A stretch of DNA of 64,000 nucleotides from Cytophagales bacterium (GCA_025359125.1 JANYHI010000068.1:1-64000), one strand, 5' to 3'; shown: positions 33,578 through 42,836, counted from the stretch's first letter. Numbers and translations are program-made. Notes: generated from the sequence alone by a model not told the origin.

Positions 33578-36500
33578 CTACTTACAATATTGATCCAGTG
33601 AAAATTTGGCTTTGGCATCACCTAGCTCATGGGCTTTTTTCCAATCGGTACAAGCTTGACTTTTATTTTCTAATTGATAGTAGAAGTTGCCACGCTGTTT
33701 GTAGTAGGACGCATTTTTAGGGTTGATTAAAATCGCTTCGTCCAAATCAGAAACGCCAGCGCCATAGTCTCCTAATTCTCCTTTGCAGCCTGCCCTCCCA
33801 TAAAATGCTGCTGCATCTTTAGGATTAAATTTGATGGCTTTGTCATAGTCCGTCCTGGCAGACTCAAACTCTCCATTTTCCTCTTTAATCAGACCGCTAT
33901 TATAATACAAGTCAGCGTTATTTGGATCCAATGCGATTGCCTTAGCGATATTATCTAATGCGCTTTTTCTATTTCCTAATCCAAGGTAAGCTCTGGCTTT
34001 CTCTTGAAATAGAGTGATTGTATTTTCTCCGGCTTTCAAGGCTTCATCAAAATCTTTTATGGCTAACTGAAAATCTTGTTGCTCAGAAAGAGATTTTCCT
34101 CTTTTAAAGAAATTTCCTTTATCGCGGTTGCCACCCTGAATGGCTTTATCTAAATACTCTTGTGTGAGTGGGTAATTTTTCATTTCAAAATAGGCCTCAC
34201 CCAATTTTTGATAAAAATTTACATCTGGTTTTTCAGTAAGTTTTTCTACTGTGCGTAAATCTTTAATAGCCTCGTCAAACTTTTTAATTTTTAAGTATGC
34301 TGCCGCACGATTTTCAAACGCTCTGGTGTAATTTTCTTTTTTTGCAATTGCCACTCCAAAATCTGTTATGGCGTCATCGTACTTTTCTAAATTGAGATAA
34401 GCTTTTCCGCGGTTGTTATATAAAACAGGATCTGCGATTCCACCATTAACTGCCTGCGAATAATCTTGCAATGCCCCCTGAAAGTTGCCAGCTAGAAATT
34501 TCGCATCGCCTCGGTGATAATAAACAGTTAATAGTTTCGGATTTTTTTCAATGGCGACATCAAAATCTGCAAGAGCACCTTCCATATCTTTATTATTCAA
34601 TTTGCAGAGACCTCTCATATCATAAACAGTAGCATCCGTATACCCGTTCACAATTGCTTTTTCAAAATCGGGTAGGGCGGTTTTGTAATCTTGTGCATTG
34701 AATTTACAAGCACCTCGCTTGAAATAGACGTCCGCAGAATTTTCTCCCAGCTCAATTGCTTTGGTTAGGTCAATAATAGCCTTCGTAAAATCTTGGGTTT
34801 CATAATAAGAATCTCCCCGCGCAACGTAGGCTTGCTTTTCTTTTACGCCACCGTCAATCGATTTGCTCAAATCATCGATAGCAGTTTTATAATCTTTTAA
34901 ATGATAGCGTGCACTGCCACTTAATAAAAAATCTTCGGGTGTTCCTTGCCCGTTTGCGGTAACGAATGCCTCGTCTACAATTACTTTAGACCATTCTTTT
35001 AAAGCAGAATTTGCTGTGGCTCTATTTCGCAAGGCTTGCGGGTAGTTAGATTTGAGTTGAAGAGATTTGTCAAAATCTGCAATAGATTCTTTAATAAGAT
35101 TTGAATTAAGTTTTGCCTTCCCTCGGTTGTTGTAAATAACTTCATCATTTGCGCCAAGCGAAATAGCGTTGTCATAAGCTTCAATGGCTCCTGCAAAATT
35201 AGAGTCTTTAAATCTTCCGTTACCAACCTGAAAGTATACTTCTTTATTTTTGCTTCCGGCTATTATTGCTTTTTCAAGATTAAGAAGAGCCTCTTTATTT
35301 TTTTGAATTTGCATGTATGAAAGGCCAAGAGCTTCAAACACAGCCACATCTTGCGAGCCGCTAAGAATTACTTTTTCTAAATCTTTTATCGCACTTCCAT
35401 AATCCTGCGTTTGAAAAAAAGCTTTTCCTCTTTTTTCATAAAGACTATTTTCTTTTTCACCTCCTGCTTCGGCTACCGTCAGGGCTTCAATCGCAGGTTT
35501 AAATTCAGTGGCATCAAAACGCAAATAGCCAACATATAAGTTTGCCTTCACATCTTTCAAGCCTGCTTTCAATCCACTCTCTAAAAAGCTTTTGGCCGCT
35601 GGCTTTTCGTTAAGTTGATATTTGGATATCCCTAGCATTTTTAAAACCTCTGCAGATTCTCCTTCGGTAGCTCTTACCCGATCTAAATCCTCTACTGCGC
35701 CTTTGTAATTCAGTAAATTAAAACGTACTGTTCCACGATTTAAAAGCGCTTTGCCATAATCTGGTTTTAGTTGAATGGCTTTATCAAAATCGACTAAGGC
35801 ATTTTGTAAATCGCCCAATGTCATTTTTGCTTTACCTCTGTTATTAAATAAAATGGCATCCGCGGTTGAAAACGTTGCGGCCTTGTCGTAGAATTGAATG
35901 GCAGCGGCAAAATCATTTTTAATAAATTTGGCATCGCCTACATTTTTTAAAGCTTCATAGTCATTCGCGCCAAGCGAAATGGCTTTTTCTAAATCTTTAA
36001 TCGCATTGTCAATATCTTTTTGATTGAATTCGGAATTACCCTTATAGAGAAAGACTTCCTTGGTATTTACCCCAAGTGTGATGGCTCTACTCAACGATTC
36101 TATAGCACTTTTATAATCTTTAGTTTGATATTGCGCGGTACCTAGGTATTCAAAAACTTCTTTATCGGTTGCCCCCAACGAGACAGCCGCAGCCAATGCA
36201 TTTGCCGCCCCGGTATAATCATTTGTTTTTGCTTGACTAATACCCAACATTCTAAATACATTTTTATCTTTAACACCTTTGCCAACTACTTTATTCAACG
36301 ATTCGGCAGCTCCTTTGAAATCATTTAAATTGAATTTAGCGGTGCCAATGTTTTGGAATAGATCTTCATCACTTCTGCCTGATGAAATAATTTTTTGAAA
36401 ATCTTCAATACTTCCTTTCCAATCTTTTAATTGAAAGCGGGTGTTGGCTCTATTTTCAAGCGCTTTATCATAGTCAGGTTTGAGTGTGAGAGCTTCATCA

Positions 36501-37048
36501 AAATCCGCGACAGCGCCCTGTAAGTCTTTTAAGTTTATTTTGGCTTTGCCGCGATTATTGAAAAGAACCGGATCCTTTTTGCCGGTAGCAAATGCTTTAT
36601 CATAATTACTAATAGCTTCTTTATAATTTTCTAATCTAAATTTTGCATTGCCCAGGTTAGCAAAAGTTTCGAATTGATTTACACCCATTAGAATGGCTTT
36701 TTCTAAATCGGCAATACAACCCCGAAAATCTTCTAACTTATATTTTGCGTTGCCGCGATATTGAAATATTTCGCTGGTGTTGATTCTGTTTTTTACAGCT
36801 TCATCTAAATCGGCCTTAGCTTTTTCAAATTCATTTAGTTGGAAATAAGCAATACCGCGCTTGCTATATACTTCTTTATTACTAAATCCGGTGGTAATCA
36901 ATTGAGAGAATTGAATCGAGGCCTCTTGATAACTTCCTTCCTTCATTTTATCTAATGCCGATTGATAAATGATTTGCCGCAGTGAATCTTGGTTTTGAGC
37001 AACCGATAAAAACGGAAATAAAAAGAAAAGTAGTATAACTATGCGCAT
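33578..37048 (-). CDS. giant periplasmic TPR-repeat protein with a 238-residue super-repeat
   Basis: An 1156-residue protein: signal peptide (VILLFFLFPFLSVAQ) followed by about 32 TPR motifs up to the C-terminus. The motifs are in higher-order order: the landmark N-N-R-G-K-A at residues 164, 402, 640 and 878 is spaced by exactly 238 residues, which is 7 x 34, so the core is four copies of a seven-TPR block. Each block also shares the following DFDxAxxLKPxY and NR(A/G)T elements. No catalytic domain is present; a superhelical scaffold for protein binding in the periplasm is inferred. It is monocistronic on the minus strand. Confidence 0.9.
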   Translation of the reverse strand: MRIVILLFFLFPFLSVAQNQDSLRQIIYQSALDKMKEGSYQEASIQFSQLITTGFSNKEVYSKRGIAYFQLNEFEKAKADLDEAVKNRINTSEIFQYRGNAKYKLEDFRGCIADLEKAILMGVNQFETFANLGNAKFRLENYKEAISNYDKAFATGKKDPVLFNNRGKAKINLKDLQGAVADFDEALTLKPDYDKALENRANTRFQLKDWKGSIEDFQKIISSGRSDEDLFQNIGTAKFNLNDFKGAAESLNKVVGKGVKDKNVFRMLGISQAKTNDYTGAANALAAAVSLGATDKEVFEYLGTAQYQTKDYKSAIESLSRAITLGVNTKEVFLYKGNSEFNQKDIDNAIKDLEKAISLGANDYEALKNVGDAKFIKNDFAAAIQFYDKAATFSTADAILFNNRGKAKMTLGDLQNALVDFDKAIQLKPDYGKALLNRGTVRFNLLNYKGAVEDLDRVRATEGESAEVLKMLGISKYQLNEKPAAKSFLESGLKAGLKDVKANLYVGYLRFDATEFKPAIEALTVAEAGGEKENSLYEKRGKAFFQTQDYGSAIKDLEKVILSGSQDVAVFEALGLSYMQIQKNKEALLNLEKAIIAGSKNKEVYFQVGNGRFKDSNFAGAIEAYDNAISLGANDEVIYNNRGKAKLNSNLIKESIADFDKSLQLKSNYPQALRNRATANSALKEWSKVIVDEAFVTANGQGTPEDFLLSGSARYHLKDYKTAIDDLSKSIDGGVKEKQAYVARGDSYYETQDFTKAIIDLTKAIELGENSADVYFKRGACKFNAQDYKTALPDFEKAIVNGYTDATVYDMRGLCKLNNKDMEGALADFDVAIEKNPKLLTVYYHRGDAKFLAGNFQGALQDYSQAVNGGIADPVLYNNRGKAYLNLEKYDDAITDFGVAIAKKENYTRAFENRAAAYLKIKKFDEAIKDLRTVEKLTEKPDVNFYQKLGEAYFEMKNYPLTQEYLDKAIQGGNRDKGNFFKRGKSLSEQQDFQLAIKDFDEALKAGENTITLFQEKARAYLGLGNRKSALDNIAKAIALDPNNADLYYNSGLIKEENGEFESARTDYDKAIKFNPKDAAAFYGRAGCKGELGDYGAGVSDLDEAILINPKNASYYKQRGNFYYQLENKSQACTDWKKAHELGDAKAKFSLDQYCK

Positions 37049-37283
37049 GGCTCGGATTTTGAACAGTAAAAATAGGAAAATACGTGTGCCGAAAAGTTAC
37101 AATTCTTTCATAACCCTACGCGTGAGTTATTCAGCAGATAGCTAAAACCCATATTATGCAGTAGAAATGCTATTGTATAATGTGACGAATGAAAATCAAA
37201 CCCTCATGCTGAGAAATATTGTACTCACATATCTGAAACTTTATGAAATGCGATTCTAAGGCTTAAGAGTCATTCTTATAGCA

Positions 37284-37391
37284 TTAAACAAAAAATAAAT
37301 TGAATAGATAATAAAATGCAAAGCCTGTGGCAGCTGCAATTAAGATGTACATAAAAACTCTACCTCGCTGGTAATAACCCCTAACATTCAT
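37284..37391 (-). CDS. 35-residue single-pass membrane protein with YYQR motif (copy B)
   Basis: A short frame starting ATG at 37391, encoding a basic N-terminus (NVRGYYQRGR) and one transmembrane helix (about 14-34, YILIAAATGFAFYYLFNLFF). It begins 3 nt after the stop of another short frame that has the same YYQR element ahead of a hydrophobic helix. The tandem order and shared motif make both more likely real than chance. No function is known. The rest of the 592-nt spacer (37049-37283, 37518-37640) shows nothing recognisable. Confidence 0.5.
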   Translation of the reverse strand: MNVRGYYQRGRVFMYILIAAATGFAFYYLFNLFFV

Positions 37392-37394
37392 ACT

Positions 37395-37517
37395 TTATAA
37401 CTGAATATTTTTAGGGAATAGAATTGCCACAAGGAAGTATGCAATAGCACTTAAAACTAATAGATACCCTGAGATGAGAGCTCTTTGATAATAGAATTTG
37501 ACTGGTGTCATTTTCAT
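37395..37517 (-). CDS. 40-residue single-pass membrane protein with YYQR motif (copy A)
   Basis: Starts ATG at 37517 (a second ATG follows at 37511). The N-terminus TPVKFYYQRAL is followed by one hydrophobic helix (about 14-35) and a short NIQL tail. It resembles the next frame downstream in size, position of YYQR and the helix, suggesting an old tandem duplication. The predicted topology is N-in by the positive-inside rule. No homologue is recognised from memory. The pair lies between the giant TPR gene and the DUF2520 gene, all on the minus strand. Confidence 0.5.
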   Translation of the reverse strand: MKMTPVKFYYQRALISGYLLVLSAIAYFLVAILFPKNIQL

Positions 37518-37640
37518 AACTAATTGAATTTAAATTAATTAAGATCAATATAGCAATAAAAACTTAAAATGAATACCTATTTCTGCTAACTAACAGAAAA
37601 TCATGACCAAAGGTTACTTAAAATCGATTTATTGATCTGC

Positions 37641-38426
37641 CTATCTCTGATATTGGTCGATGATATGCTGACTAATGAGCTGATAGATTTCTGAGACTTG
37701 TGGATCTTCTTTGAGGAAATCAAGGTGCATATCTAGTGTTTCCAAATCCCCTCTTTTGGCCGGGCCCGTTTGAGCATTTTCAGGCTCAAGGCTCATACTT
37801 TTTTGTATTGTTTCCTGAATCAATGGCTTAAGCCATTCAAATTCTAAACTATTTTTTTGAAGTATGCCTTTAGAAATAGAAAGCAGGTGATTAGTAAAGT
37901 TAGATGCAAACACGGCAGCTACATGCAGTGCTTTCCTTTCTTCGGATGCTATTTTTTTTACTTCGTTGCTAATAGAATTGCCAATCAATTGTAATAGTTC
38001 AGTTGCCTCTTCATTGTTACTTTCTATAAAGAGCGGAGTATTTTTAAAATTTACTTTTTTCTGTTTGCTAAAAGTTTGCAGTGGGTAGAGCACACCAATG
38101 TTAGCCGTTGCCGCAAACTGAAGATCGCTCAACGGCCTGCTACCAGAAGTGTGAATGAGGAAACCATCTTCGGGCAAAATAATTTCTTGAGCAATGGTTT
38201 TAATGGCATCGTCAGTTACTGCAATAATAAAGATAGAAGAAGAGCTGGTTGAAAAATCAAGGGTGGCTTTTACCTCTGCCTGATACAAACGAGAAGTTAG
38301 CAGCTCGGCATGTTTAGGATTTCGACTGTACACTTCTTTAACCACAAACCCTGCATTGTCTAGCGCGGGCGCCAAATGCCAGGCAACACTACCCGAGCCG
38401 ATAAAAGAAATGGATTGCTCATTCAT
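37641..38426 (-). CDS. Rossmann-fold plus DUF2520 oxidoreductase-like protein
   Basis: A 261-residue protein with a nucleotide-binding start (ISFIGSGSVAWHLAPALDNAG, a GxGxxA-type loop), a Rossmann domain to about residue 120 (IIAVTDDAIKTIA, HTSGS) and an all-helical DUF2520 domain (HVAAVFASNFTNHLL, GPAKRGD). The fold is that of pyrroline-5-carboxylate reductase and 6-phosphogluconate dehydrogenase relatives, so an NAD(P)-linked reaction is likely but the substrate is unknown. I prefer ATG 38426 to a TTG 12 nt upstream. It follows the cysteine desulfurase gene with a gap of about 35 nt on the same strand. Confidence 0.88.
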   Translation of the reverse strand: MNEQSISFIGSGSVAWHLAPALDNAGFVVKEVYSRNPKHAELLTSRLYQAEVKATLDFSTSSSSIFIIAVTDDAIKTIAQEIILPEDGFLIHTSGSRPLSDLQFAATANIGVLYPLQTFSKQKKVNFKNTPLFIESNNEEATELLQLIGNSISNEVKKIASEERKALHVAAVFASNFTNHLLSISKGILQKNSLEFEWLKPLIQETIQKSMSLEPENAQTGPAKRGDLETLDMHLDFLKEDPQVSEIYQLISQHIIDQYQR

Positions 38427-38461
38427 AAATGCAAACAAAAAAATTAACTGGAATAGCCTTC

Positions 38462-39601
38462 CTATACAGCCACTCTACAGATTTCAGCAAGCTTAGCCAC
38501 TACATGATCTATTTCTTCTGTCGTATTGTATTTGCTAAATGAAAAACGGACTGCTCCTCTTTTTGATTCGGGGTATAATGCCCCCAGCACATGAGAGCCC
38601 GTTGAGGCGCCACTGGAGCACGCGCTTCCCCCAGATGCAGATATACTCTGTAAATCTAAATTGAAAAGAAGCATGTCGTTTTCTTCTGATTCTGGCAGAC
38701 TGACATTTAAAATGGTGTATAAACTTTTTTCAAGATTGCCAGAATCGCCATTGAATGTAAGATCTGGCAATGTTGCATTCAATTTTGAAATCATGTGAGC
38801 CTTCAGCTTTTTGATATGACTTTCGTGTTCGGCCATTTCGCGATAGCAAATTTCAAGTGCTTTTGCCAAGCCAATAATTCCGTACACATTTTCCGTTCCG
38901 CCACGCATGTTTCGTTCTTGCGCACCACCATGAATGAACTGATGAATTTTTTTGTCTTTGTTGATGTACATAAATCCTACACCCTTCGGGCCGTGAAACT
39001 TATGTGCGGCTGCAGTCATACCATGTACTTTTAACTTCTTCATATCATGGCGATAGTGCCCAATGGTTTGAACGGTATCAGACTGAAAGTAGGCGTTGTA
39101 AAGATGACAGAGTTCTCCTACTTTTTCCAAGTCTAATAAATTTCCAATTTCATTATTGGCATGCATGAGTGAAACAAGAGCGTTAGGATTTGCCTTTAAT
39201 AAACTTTCTAGATGAGCGTAATCTACATGGCCTTTTTCATCTAGGTTTACATAATGCAATTTTATTTTCCCCTCTTTTTCGAGTGTTTCTAATGTATGCG
39301 TTACAGCATGATGCTCAATAGGAGTGGAGATCGCATGTTTTAGCTTGTAGGTATCAATGCTACACCGAAGCAAGGTGTTATCTGCCTCTGTTCCGCCTGA
39401 GGTAAAAATTATTTCGCCTGGGGTGCAGTTCAGTAATTCAGCTACTTTTTTTCGGGCAGACTCAATGGCCGCGCGCACTTTTCTTCCATGTGCGTGAGTG
39501 GAAGAAGGATTCCCAAAATCTTCTAACATAAAAGGCTTCATCGCCTCAAAAACTTCGGGGTCAAGCGGTGTAGTGGCAGCGTTGTCTAGGTAAACTCTCA
39601 T
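38462..39601 (-). CDS. cysteine desulfurase (NifS/IscS-type)
   Basis: A 379-residue PLP enzyme that removes sulfur from cysteine for Fe-S clusters and thiolation of tRNA. The start VYLDNAATTPLDPEV is typical; the PLP lysine is in TAAAHKFHGPKGVGF, with the active-site cysteine in a long loop (SASGGSACSSGAS) as in the NifS/IscS group. The C-terminal VRFSFSKYNTTEEID is conserved. No scaffold gene (iscU, sufE) is adjacent. It lies 12 nt after a RelE-type toxin gene and may be on the same transcript. Whether it serves Fe-S or tRNA sulfur supply is not decided. Confidence 0.94.
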   Translation of the reverse strand: MRVYLDNAATTPLDPEVFEAMKPFMLEDFGNPSSTHAHGRKVRAAIESARKKVAELLNCTPGEIIFTSGGTEADNTLLRCSIDTYKLKHAISTPIEHHAVTHTLETLEKEGKIKLHYVNLDEKGHVDYAHLESLLKANPNALVSLMHANNEIGNLLDLEKVGELCHLYNAYFQSDTVQTIGHYRHDMKKLKVHGMTAAAHKFHGPKGVGFMYINKDKKIHQFIHGGAQERNMRGGTENVYGIIGLAKALEICYREMAEHESHIKKLKAHMISKLNATLPDLTFNGDSGNLEKSLYTILNVSLPESEENDMLLFNLDLQSISASGGSACSSGASTGSHVLGALYPESKRGAVRFSFSKYNTTEEIDHVVAKLAEICRVAV

Positions 39602-39613
39602 GAGCGTTTCGGA

Positions 39614-39934
39614 TTATAAGCTATCTAATTTCTTAATTTCTTCTGGATCTCTGCTGGTGTGAATAAATCGGAGGATTAGTACTTCATTCTCTTGCACTTT
39701 ATACACGATTTTGTAATGCCATAGTACCACTGATCGGTAATTTCCATTTAAAGACTTTAAAAATACTTCTTTAGAAAATCGCTCGGGTGAAACGCTTAAA
39801 CTTTTAGCTAGCTCTAACAATTTGATGCGAACACTTTTAGCGGCACTAGGTGAGTCTAACTTGATATAGTCAACAATCTCCTTGAGTGATTCTTTGGCCG
39901 AAGGTGGAATAATTACTTTATATATTTTTTCCAT
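39614..39934 (-). CDS. RelE/ParE-family toxin
   Basis: A 106-residue small protein with the RelE/ParE plan: YKVIIPPSAKESLKEIVDYI at the start, a helical pair, then YRSVVLWHYKIVYKVQENEVLILRFIHTSRDP, the usual four-strand sheet with a basic groove and C-terminal His/Arg. RelE members cut mRNA in the ribosome and ParE members poison gyrase; HTSRDP is seen often in ParE-like proteins, so the target is open. The ATG overlaps the stop of the upstream antitoxin gene as TAATG, a typical coupling; the longer TTG start is less likely. Confidence 0.85.
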   Translation of the reverse strand: MEKIYKVIIPPSAKESLKEIVDYIKLDSPSAAKSVRIKLLELAKSLSVSPERFSKEVFLKSLNGNYRSVVLWHYKIVYKVQENEVLILRFIHTSRDPEEIKKLDSL

Positions 39935-40179
39935 TACCAACCTTCCGATTCCTTTCCTACTTCATCGATCGTTTGGTATTTACCTTCCTTAAATTCTTTT
40001 TCTGCTACTTCTATTTTCTTCAGTAAATCACGTTTTGAAATAGGCTGTCCCGTCAATTCATATCCGATTGTATTCGACTCACTGTTGTCCAAGATTTCTC
40101 TAACCTTATTAATTACGGTAGAATCATCCACATGAAGTAACTGTTCTATTAGAATAAGCTTTTGTGTTTGAAGGTCCAT
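39934..40179 (-). CDS. antitoxin partner of the RelE/ParE toxin
   Basis: An 81-residue acidic protein starting MDLQTQK, with helical N-terminus (LIEQLLHVDDSTVINKVREIL) and a C-terminal acidic tail (KEGKYQTIDEVGKE) that would wrap the toxin. The pattern fits the addiction-module component family. A longer frame beginning at 40218 is rejected because the -7 promoter element lies at 40200-40207. It overlaps the toxin start by one base. Like most such antitoxins it probably represses its own promoter, though no HTH is evident. Confidence 0.78.
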   Translation of the reverse strand: MDLQTQKLILIEQLLHVDDSTVINKVREILDNSESNTIGYELTGQPISKRDLLKKIEVAEKEFKEGKYQTIDEVGKESEGW

Positions 40180-40199
40180 AAATAACCAGATTTCAATTT

Positions 40200-40207
40200 C
40201 AAAGATA
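40200..40207 (-). promoter_or_regulatory. -7 element of the toxin-antitoxin promoter
   Basis: On the minus strand this reads TATCTTTG (perfect TAnnTTTG), 21 nt upstream of the antitoxin ATG at 40179. It fixes the antitoxin start at 40179. The -33 box is not clear. Confidence 0.5.
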
Positions 40208-40314
40208 TGAAAATTCAATTTATTGGCTTTTCAATCCTAAATCTCTGCAACCTTGCAGTTCTTGCCTTCCGATAAAACATCAACTACTTTTATCTTCAAA
40301 TTCTGTAAGAATTT

Positions 40315-41433
40315 ATGATTTTAGATTATTTACTTAAACTGAGAAATAGTAGTAAAAAACCAATTCAACCTGCATTCTCAAACTTGCAGGGCTTAAAGAA
40401 CGAAATGCCGCAATTGATTTTTATTAACGCAGCAAACACTACCTTAATAGCTAAAGAAATTGATTTAAATCTTACTAGGATTAAAACTATATGCGCAAAA
40501 AACGGATATGAATTTGTTTGTTACTCTGATGGATTTAAACAAAAGTTGAATGAAGTAAATGTAAAGTCATTATTTTATCGATACCCCTATTTACGGCCTT
40601 ACGAAATTGATTTAGAAGCAGAGATTAGTGAAGAGTTATATAGAGCAGCTTTATGCAAAAGATTTAATTTAGAAATGGACAGGCTGCCCGCCATGCTGTT
40701 TGTCAGTAATTATTTAGAAGAGATTTTTGAGTTGCAAGATTCGCTGCCATTTAGGGAGCAATTCAATAAAATAATAAATGAGGTCTATTCATCAACCCAC
40801 ACATTTTATTCTCTAGTTGAAAATAACGAATCAAAATTGGAGATTACTCCAGAAGAAAAGAATGAATTGAGTATTGACGGTTCTTTTGTAAATGAACTAC
40901 AATTAATCGGAAATGAAATTTATGGTCAAGTTGAAATTCTTTTGTCATCTGGTAACAAAAAGATACTTGAAGAAATATACCAATACTTAGTCACCAAGAA
41001 ATACAATCTAAAGCAAGAAGTAAAAAGCAGATTAAAAATTGACTCCTCATTTAGAATTTGGTTAGTGGACTATGGAAATAGTGAAGTAATACTTACTCCT
41101 TTGCAGAAGACTGTTTATCTTTTCTTTTTAAGCCATCCTTCAGGTGTCTACTTACATGATTTAGTTGATCACAGAGAGGAGTTAATTCAGATCTATAAAA
41201 TGATTAGTAAAACTACTGACGAAGGTAATCTTGAAGATCGAATAAAAGATTTGACTAATATGGAAAGTAACTCTATCAACGAGAAATGTTCAAGAATTAA
41301 GGAGGCCTTTGTTAAAATGATAGATCCGGATTTAGCAAAATACTATTACATCACAGGAGAGCGTGGCCAGAAGAAGGGAGTAAAACTGGGCAAGGAATTT
41401 ATTTTAAATGAATCAATCTTTCAAAAACTATGA
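40315..41433 (+). CDS. Bacteroidota conserved protein with winged-helix-like C-terminus, unknown function
   Basis: A 372-residue cytoplasmic protein. The N-terminal half (IFINAANTTLIAKEIDL and so on) is not recognised. The C-terminal part from about 255 is a module I have seen in many Bacteroidota proteins: ILTPLQKTVYLFFLSHPSGV, LVDHREELIQIYKMIS, SNSINEKCSRIKEAFV and YYITGERGQKKGVKL. It looks like a winged-helix (a short helix set followed by a wing with basic residues), so DNA binding is possible. The stop overlaps the ATG of the next gene (ATGA), so the two are coupled. Confidence 0.6.
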   Translation: MILDYLLKLRNSSKKPIQPAFSNLQGLKNEMPQLIFINAANTTLIAKEIDLNLTRIKTICAKNGYEFVCYSDGFKQKLNEVNVKSLFYRYPYLRPYEIDLEAEISEELYRAALCKRFNLEMDRLPAMLFVSNYLEEIFELQDSLPFREQFNKIINEVYSSTHTFYSLVENNESKLEITPEEKNELSIDGSFVNELQLIGNEIYGQVEILLSSGNKKILEEIYQYLVTKKYNLKQEVKSRLKIDSSFRIWLVDYGNSEVILTPLQKTVYLFFLSHPSGVYLHDLVDHREELIQIYKMISKTTDEGNLEDRIKDLTNMESNSINEKCSRIKEAFVKMIDPDLAKYYYITGERGQKKGVKLGKEFILNESIFQKL

Positions 41434-42089
41434 AGAAGCTTTTTTTAACTTTATTCATCCTAAGTAAAATCGCATTCGAGGCTGTGAGCTTTGAAATTAG
41501 TGATTTCCAACCCACTTTCGATAGAACCGATCAAATACAGGTAACTGTTGATAGTAATAATGAAAACATTGATTCTTCAAAAGATTCAGTCGGCTCTTTC
41601 CGGGAAGTAAAACGCAAAGCGAACCCCATCAATAAAAAACTTTTTAAGAAAATTAATTTAATTCATGACACAGTTTGGCTTCAGACCATGACAGTGAAAG
41701 AATTTAAAGATAAATTGGGTTGGCGCGAGTCAAAAAATAATTATCAAATGGTAAATCGATTTGGATTTAAGGGTAAATATGCGATTTCGGATTATATGCT
41801 TGACCTATTAACGAAAGTCTCAAGAAAGGAATTTCTTGAAAATCCTCAGGAGCAAGAGAGAGTGATGAACGAATCGATTTTTAGATACTTACGATTCTTA
41901 AAACGTGAGAAGTTACTTAAATATTTGAATCGAGAAATAGGGGGTATGAAGATTACTCTTGAAATGCTGTTGGCCGGATCTCATTATTCACCGTATTTTT
42001 TAAAGTTGTTTTTAAAGTCGGATGGAAGAAAAAATGATCCGAATTATGGCATGACTTGTGGCGATTATATGAGATTTTTTAGCGAATAG
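41430..42089 (+). CDS. secreted protein of unknown function
   Basis: A 219-residue protein with an N-terminal signal peptide (LFLTLFILSKIAFEAVS) and a basic middle (REVKRKANPINKKLFKKINL). A compact helical C-terminal part contains TVKEFKDKLGWRESKNNYQMVNRFGFKGKYA, which recalls the LGWRESxxNY-x-GxxGxYQ pattern of the catalytic entry in lysozyme-like (transglycosylase or phage lysin) folds, with Glu in WRES. No clear family match; a murein hydrolase is a tentative idea only. Its ATG overlaps the stop of the winged-helix protein. Confidence 0.5.
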   Translation: MKKLFLTLFILSKIAFEAVSFEISDFQPTFDRTDQIQVTVDSNNENIDSSKDSVGSFREVKRKANPINKKLFKKINLIHDTVWLQTMTVKEFKDKLGWRESKNNYQMVNRFGFKGKYAISDYMLDLLTKVSRKEFLENPQEQERVMNESIFRYLRFLKREKLLKYLNREIGGMKITLEMLLAGSHYSPYFLKLFLKSDGRKNDPNYGMTCGDYMRFFSE

Positions 42090-42284
42090 CGGTATATCAC
42101 GAGATTAGAATTAAATGAGACTTCATTTAACACGAAATCGCGATAATAAATAGAATTACTGTTCACGCAAATGTGATGTTTTTTATTTATAGAATGAGGT
42201 TTTCAAAAGGATTTATGATTTTTCTCCTTTGCGAATATTTAAGTTCAATAACGAATTAATTAATTTATTATAAAGCAAAATTGA

Positions 42285-42836
42285 ATGTGGAGATTTATTA
42301 AGGTAATACTATTCTTGGCTTATATCGGTTATGCATTCAAATTCATGGATGACAGTGCTAGAGAAGGTGGAATTATAGATGCGTTGTTATCTTTAATAGT
42401 TGCGGGACTATTTGGCTATGGTGTATACCATTTTTTATGGATTTATGACGTTGATGAAAATAAATCAGAAGATCAATTGAGCAAAGATTCTAGCAAATTG
42501 TCTGAATTCAATAACAGAGAAGCTCAAACGTTGTATGAAGTAGATATTGCACAATATGTTGAGTCTTTTAAGGACTTCTATTTAATAGCTGACGAAGAAT
42601 ACCAAATTATTTTATTTCGAATGAAAGAAGAAAGAAATTTGGCGAATTTGAATATTGTGGAAGCGATGGAGCGTGCAGAGGATATTAATAAAGTGAATAG
42701 AGAAGCTATGGAATTTTTGGTTAAACATAGGCTGCAAAACGGAATTTTAAAATATGATGAGTTAAAGACCGAAGTACAGAAGGAGACTAAAGCGAAATTA
42801 GCATCTATTCTTCAACTGAGAAAGTCAATTGTGTAG
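42285..42836 (+). CDS. small membrane protein with cytoplasmic helical tail, unknown function
   Basis: A 183-residue protein with two N-terminal hydrophobic helices (FIKVILFLAYIGYAFKFM and IIDALLSLIVAGLFGYGVYHFLW) followed by a charged, helical domain (residues about 60-183), rich in Glu and Lys. No domain recognised. It follows the secreted protein by 195 nt without a shared overlap. It converges with the next TPR gene (18 nt). Appears to be a lineage-specific accessory gene. Confidence 0.5.
   Translation: MWRFIKVILFLAYIGYAFKFMDDSAREGGIIDALLSLIVAGLFGYGVYHFLWIYDVDENKSEDQLSKDSSKLSEFNNREAQTLYEVDIAQYVESFKDFYLIADEEYQIILFRMKEERNLANLNIVEAMERAEDINKVNREAMEFLVKHRLQNGILKYDELKTEVQKETKAKLASILQLRKSIV

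Noticed and set aside
33415-33720. Plus-strand open frame of about 100 codons
   Set aside because: Mostly antisense to the 3' end of the giant TPR gene; no signal, domain or typical composition.
38427-38438. TTG start four codons before the DUF2520 ATG
   Set aside because: The ATG at 38426 places the Rossmann strand at the usual distance from the N-terminus.
40180-40218. Longer antitoxin start beginning MNFHIF
   Set aside because: The -7 element at 40200-40207 would lie inside the coding sequence.
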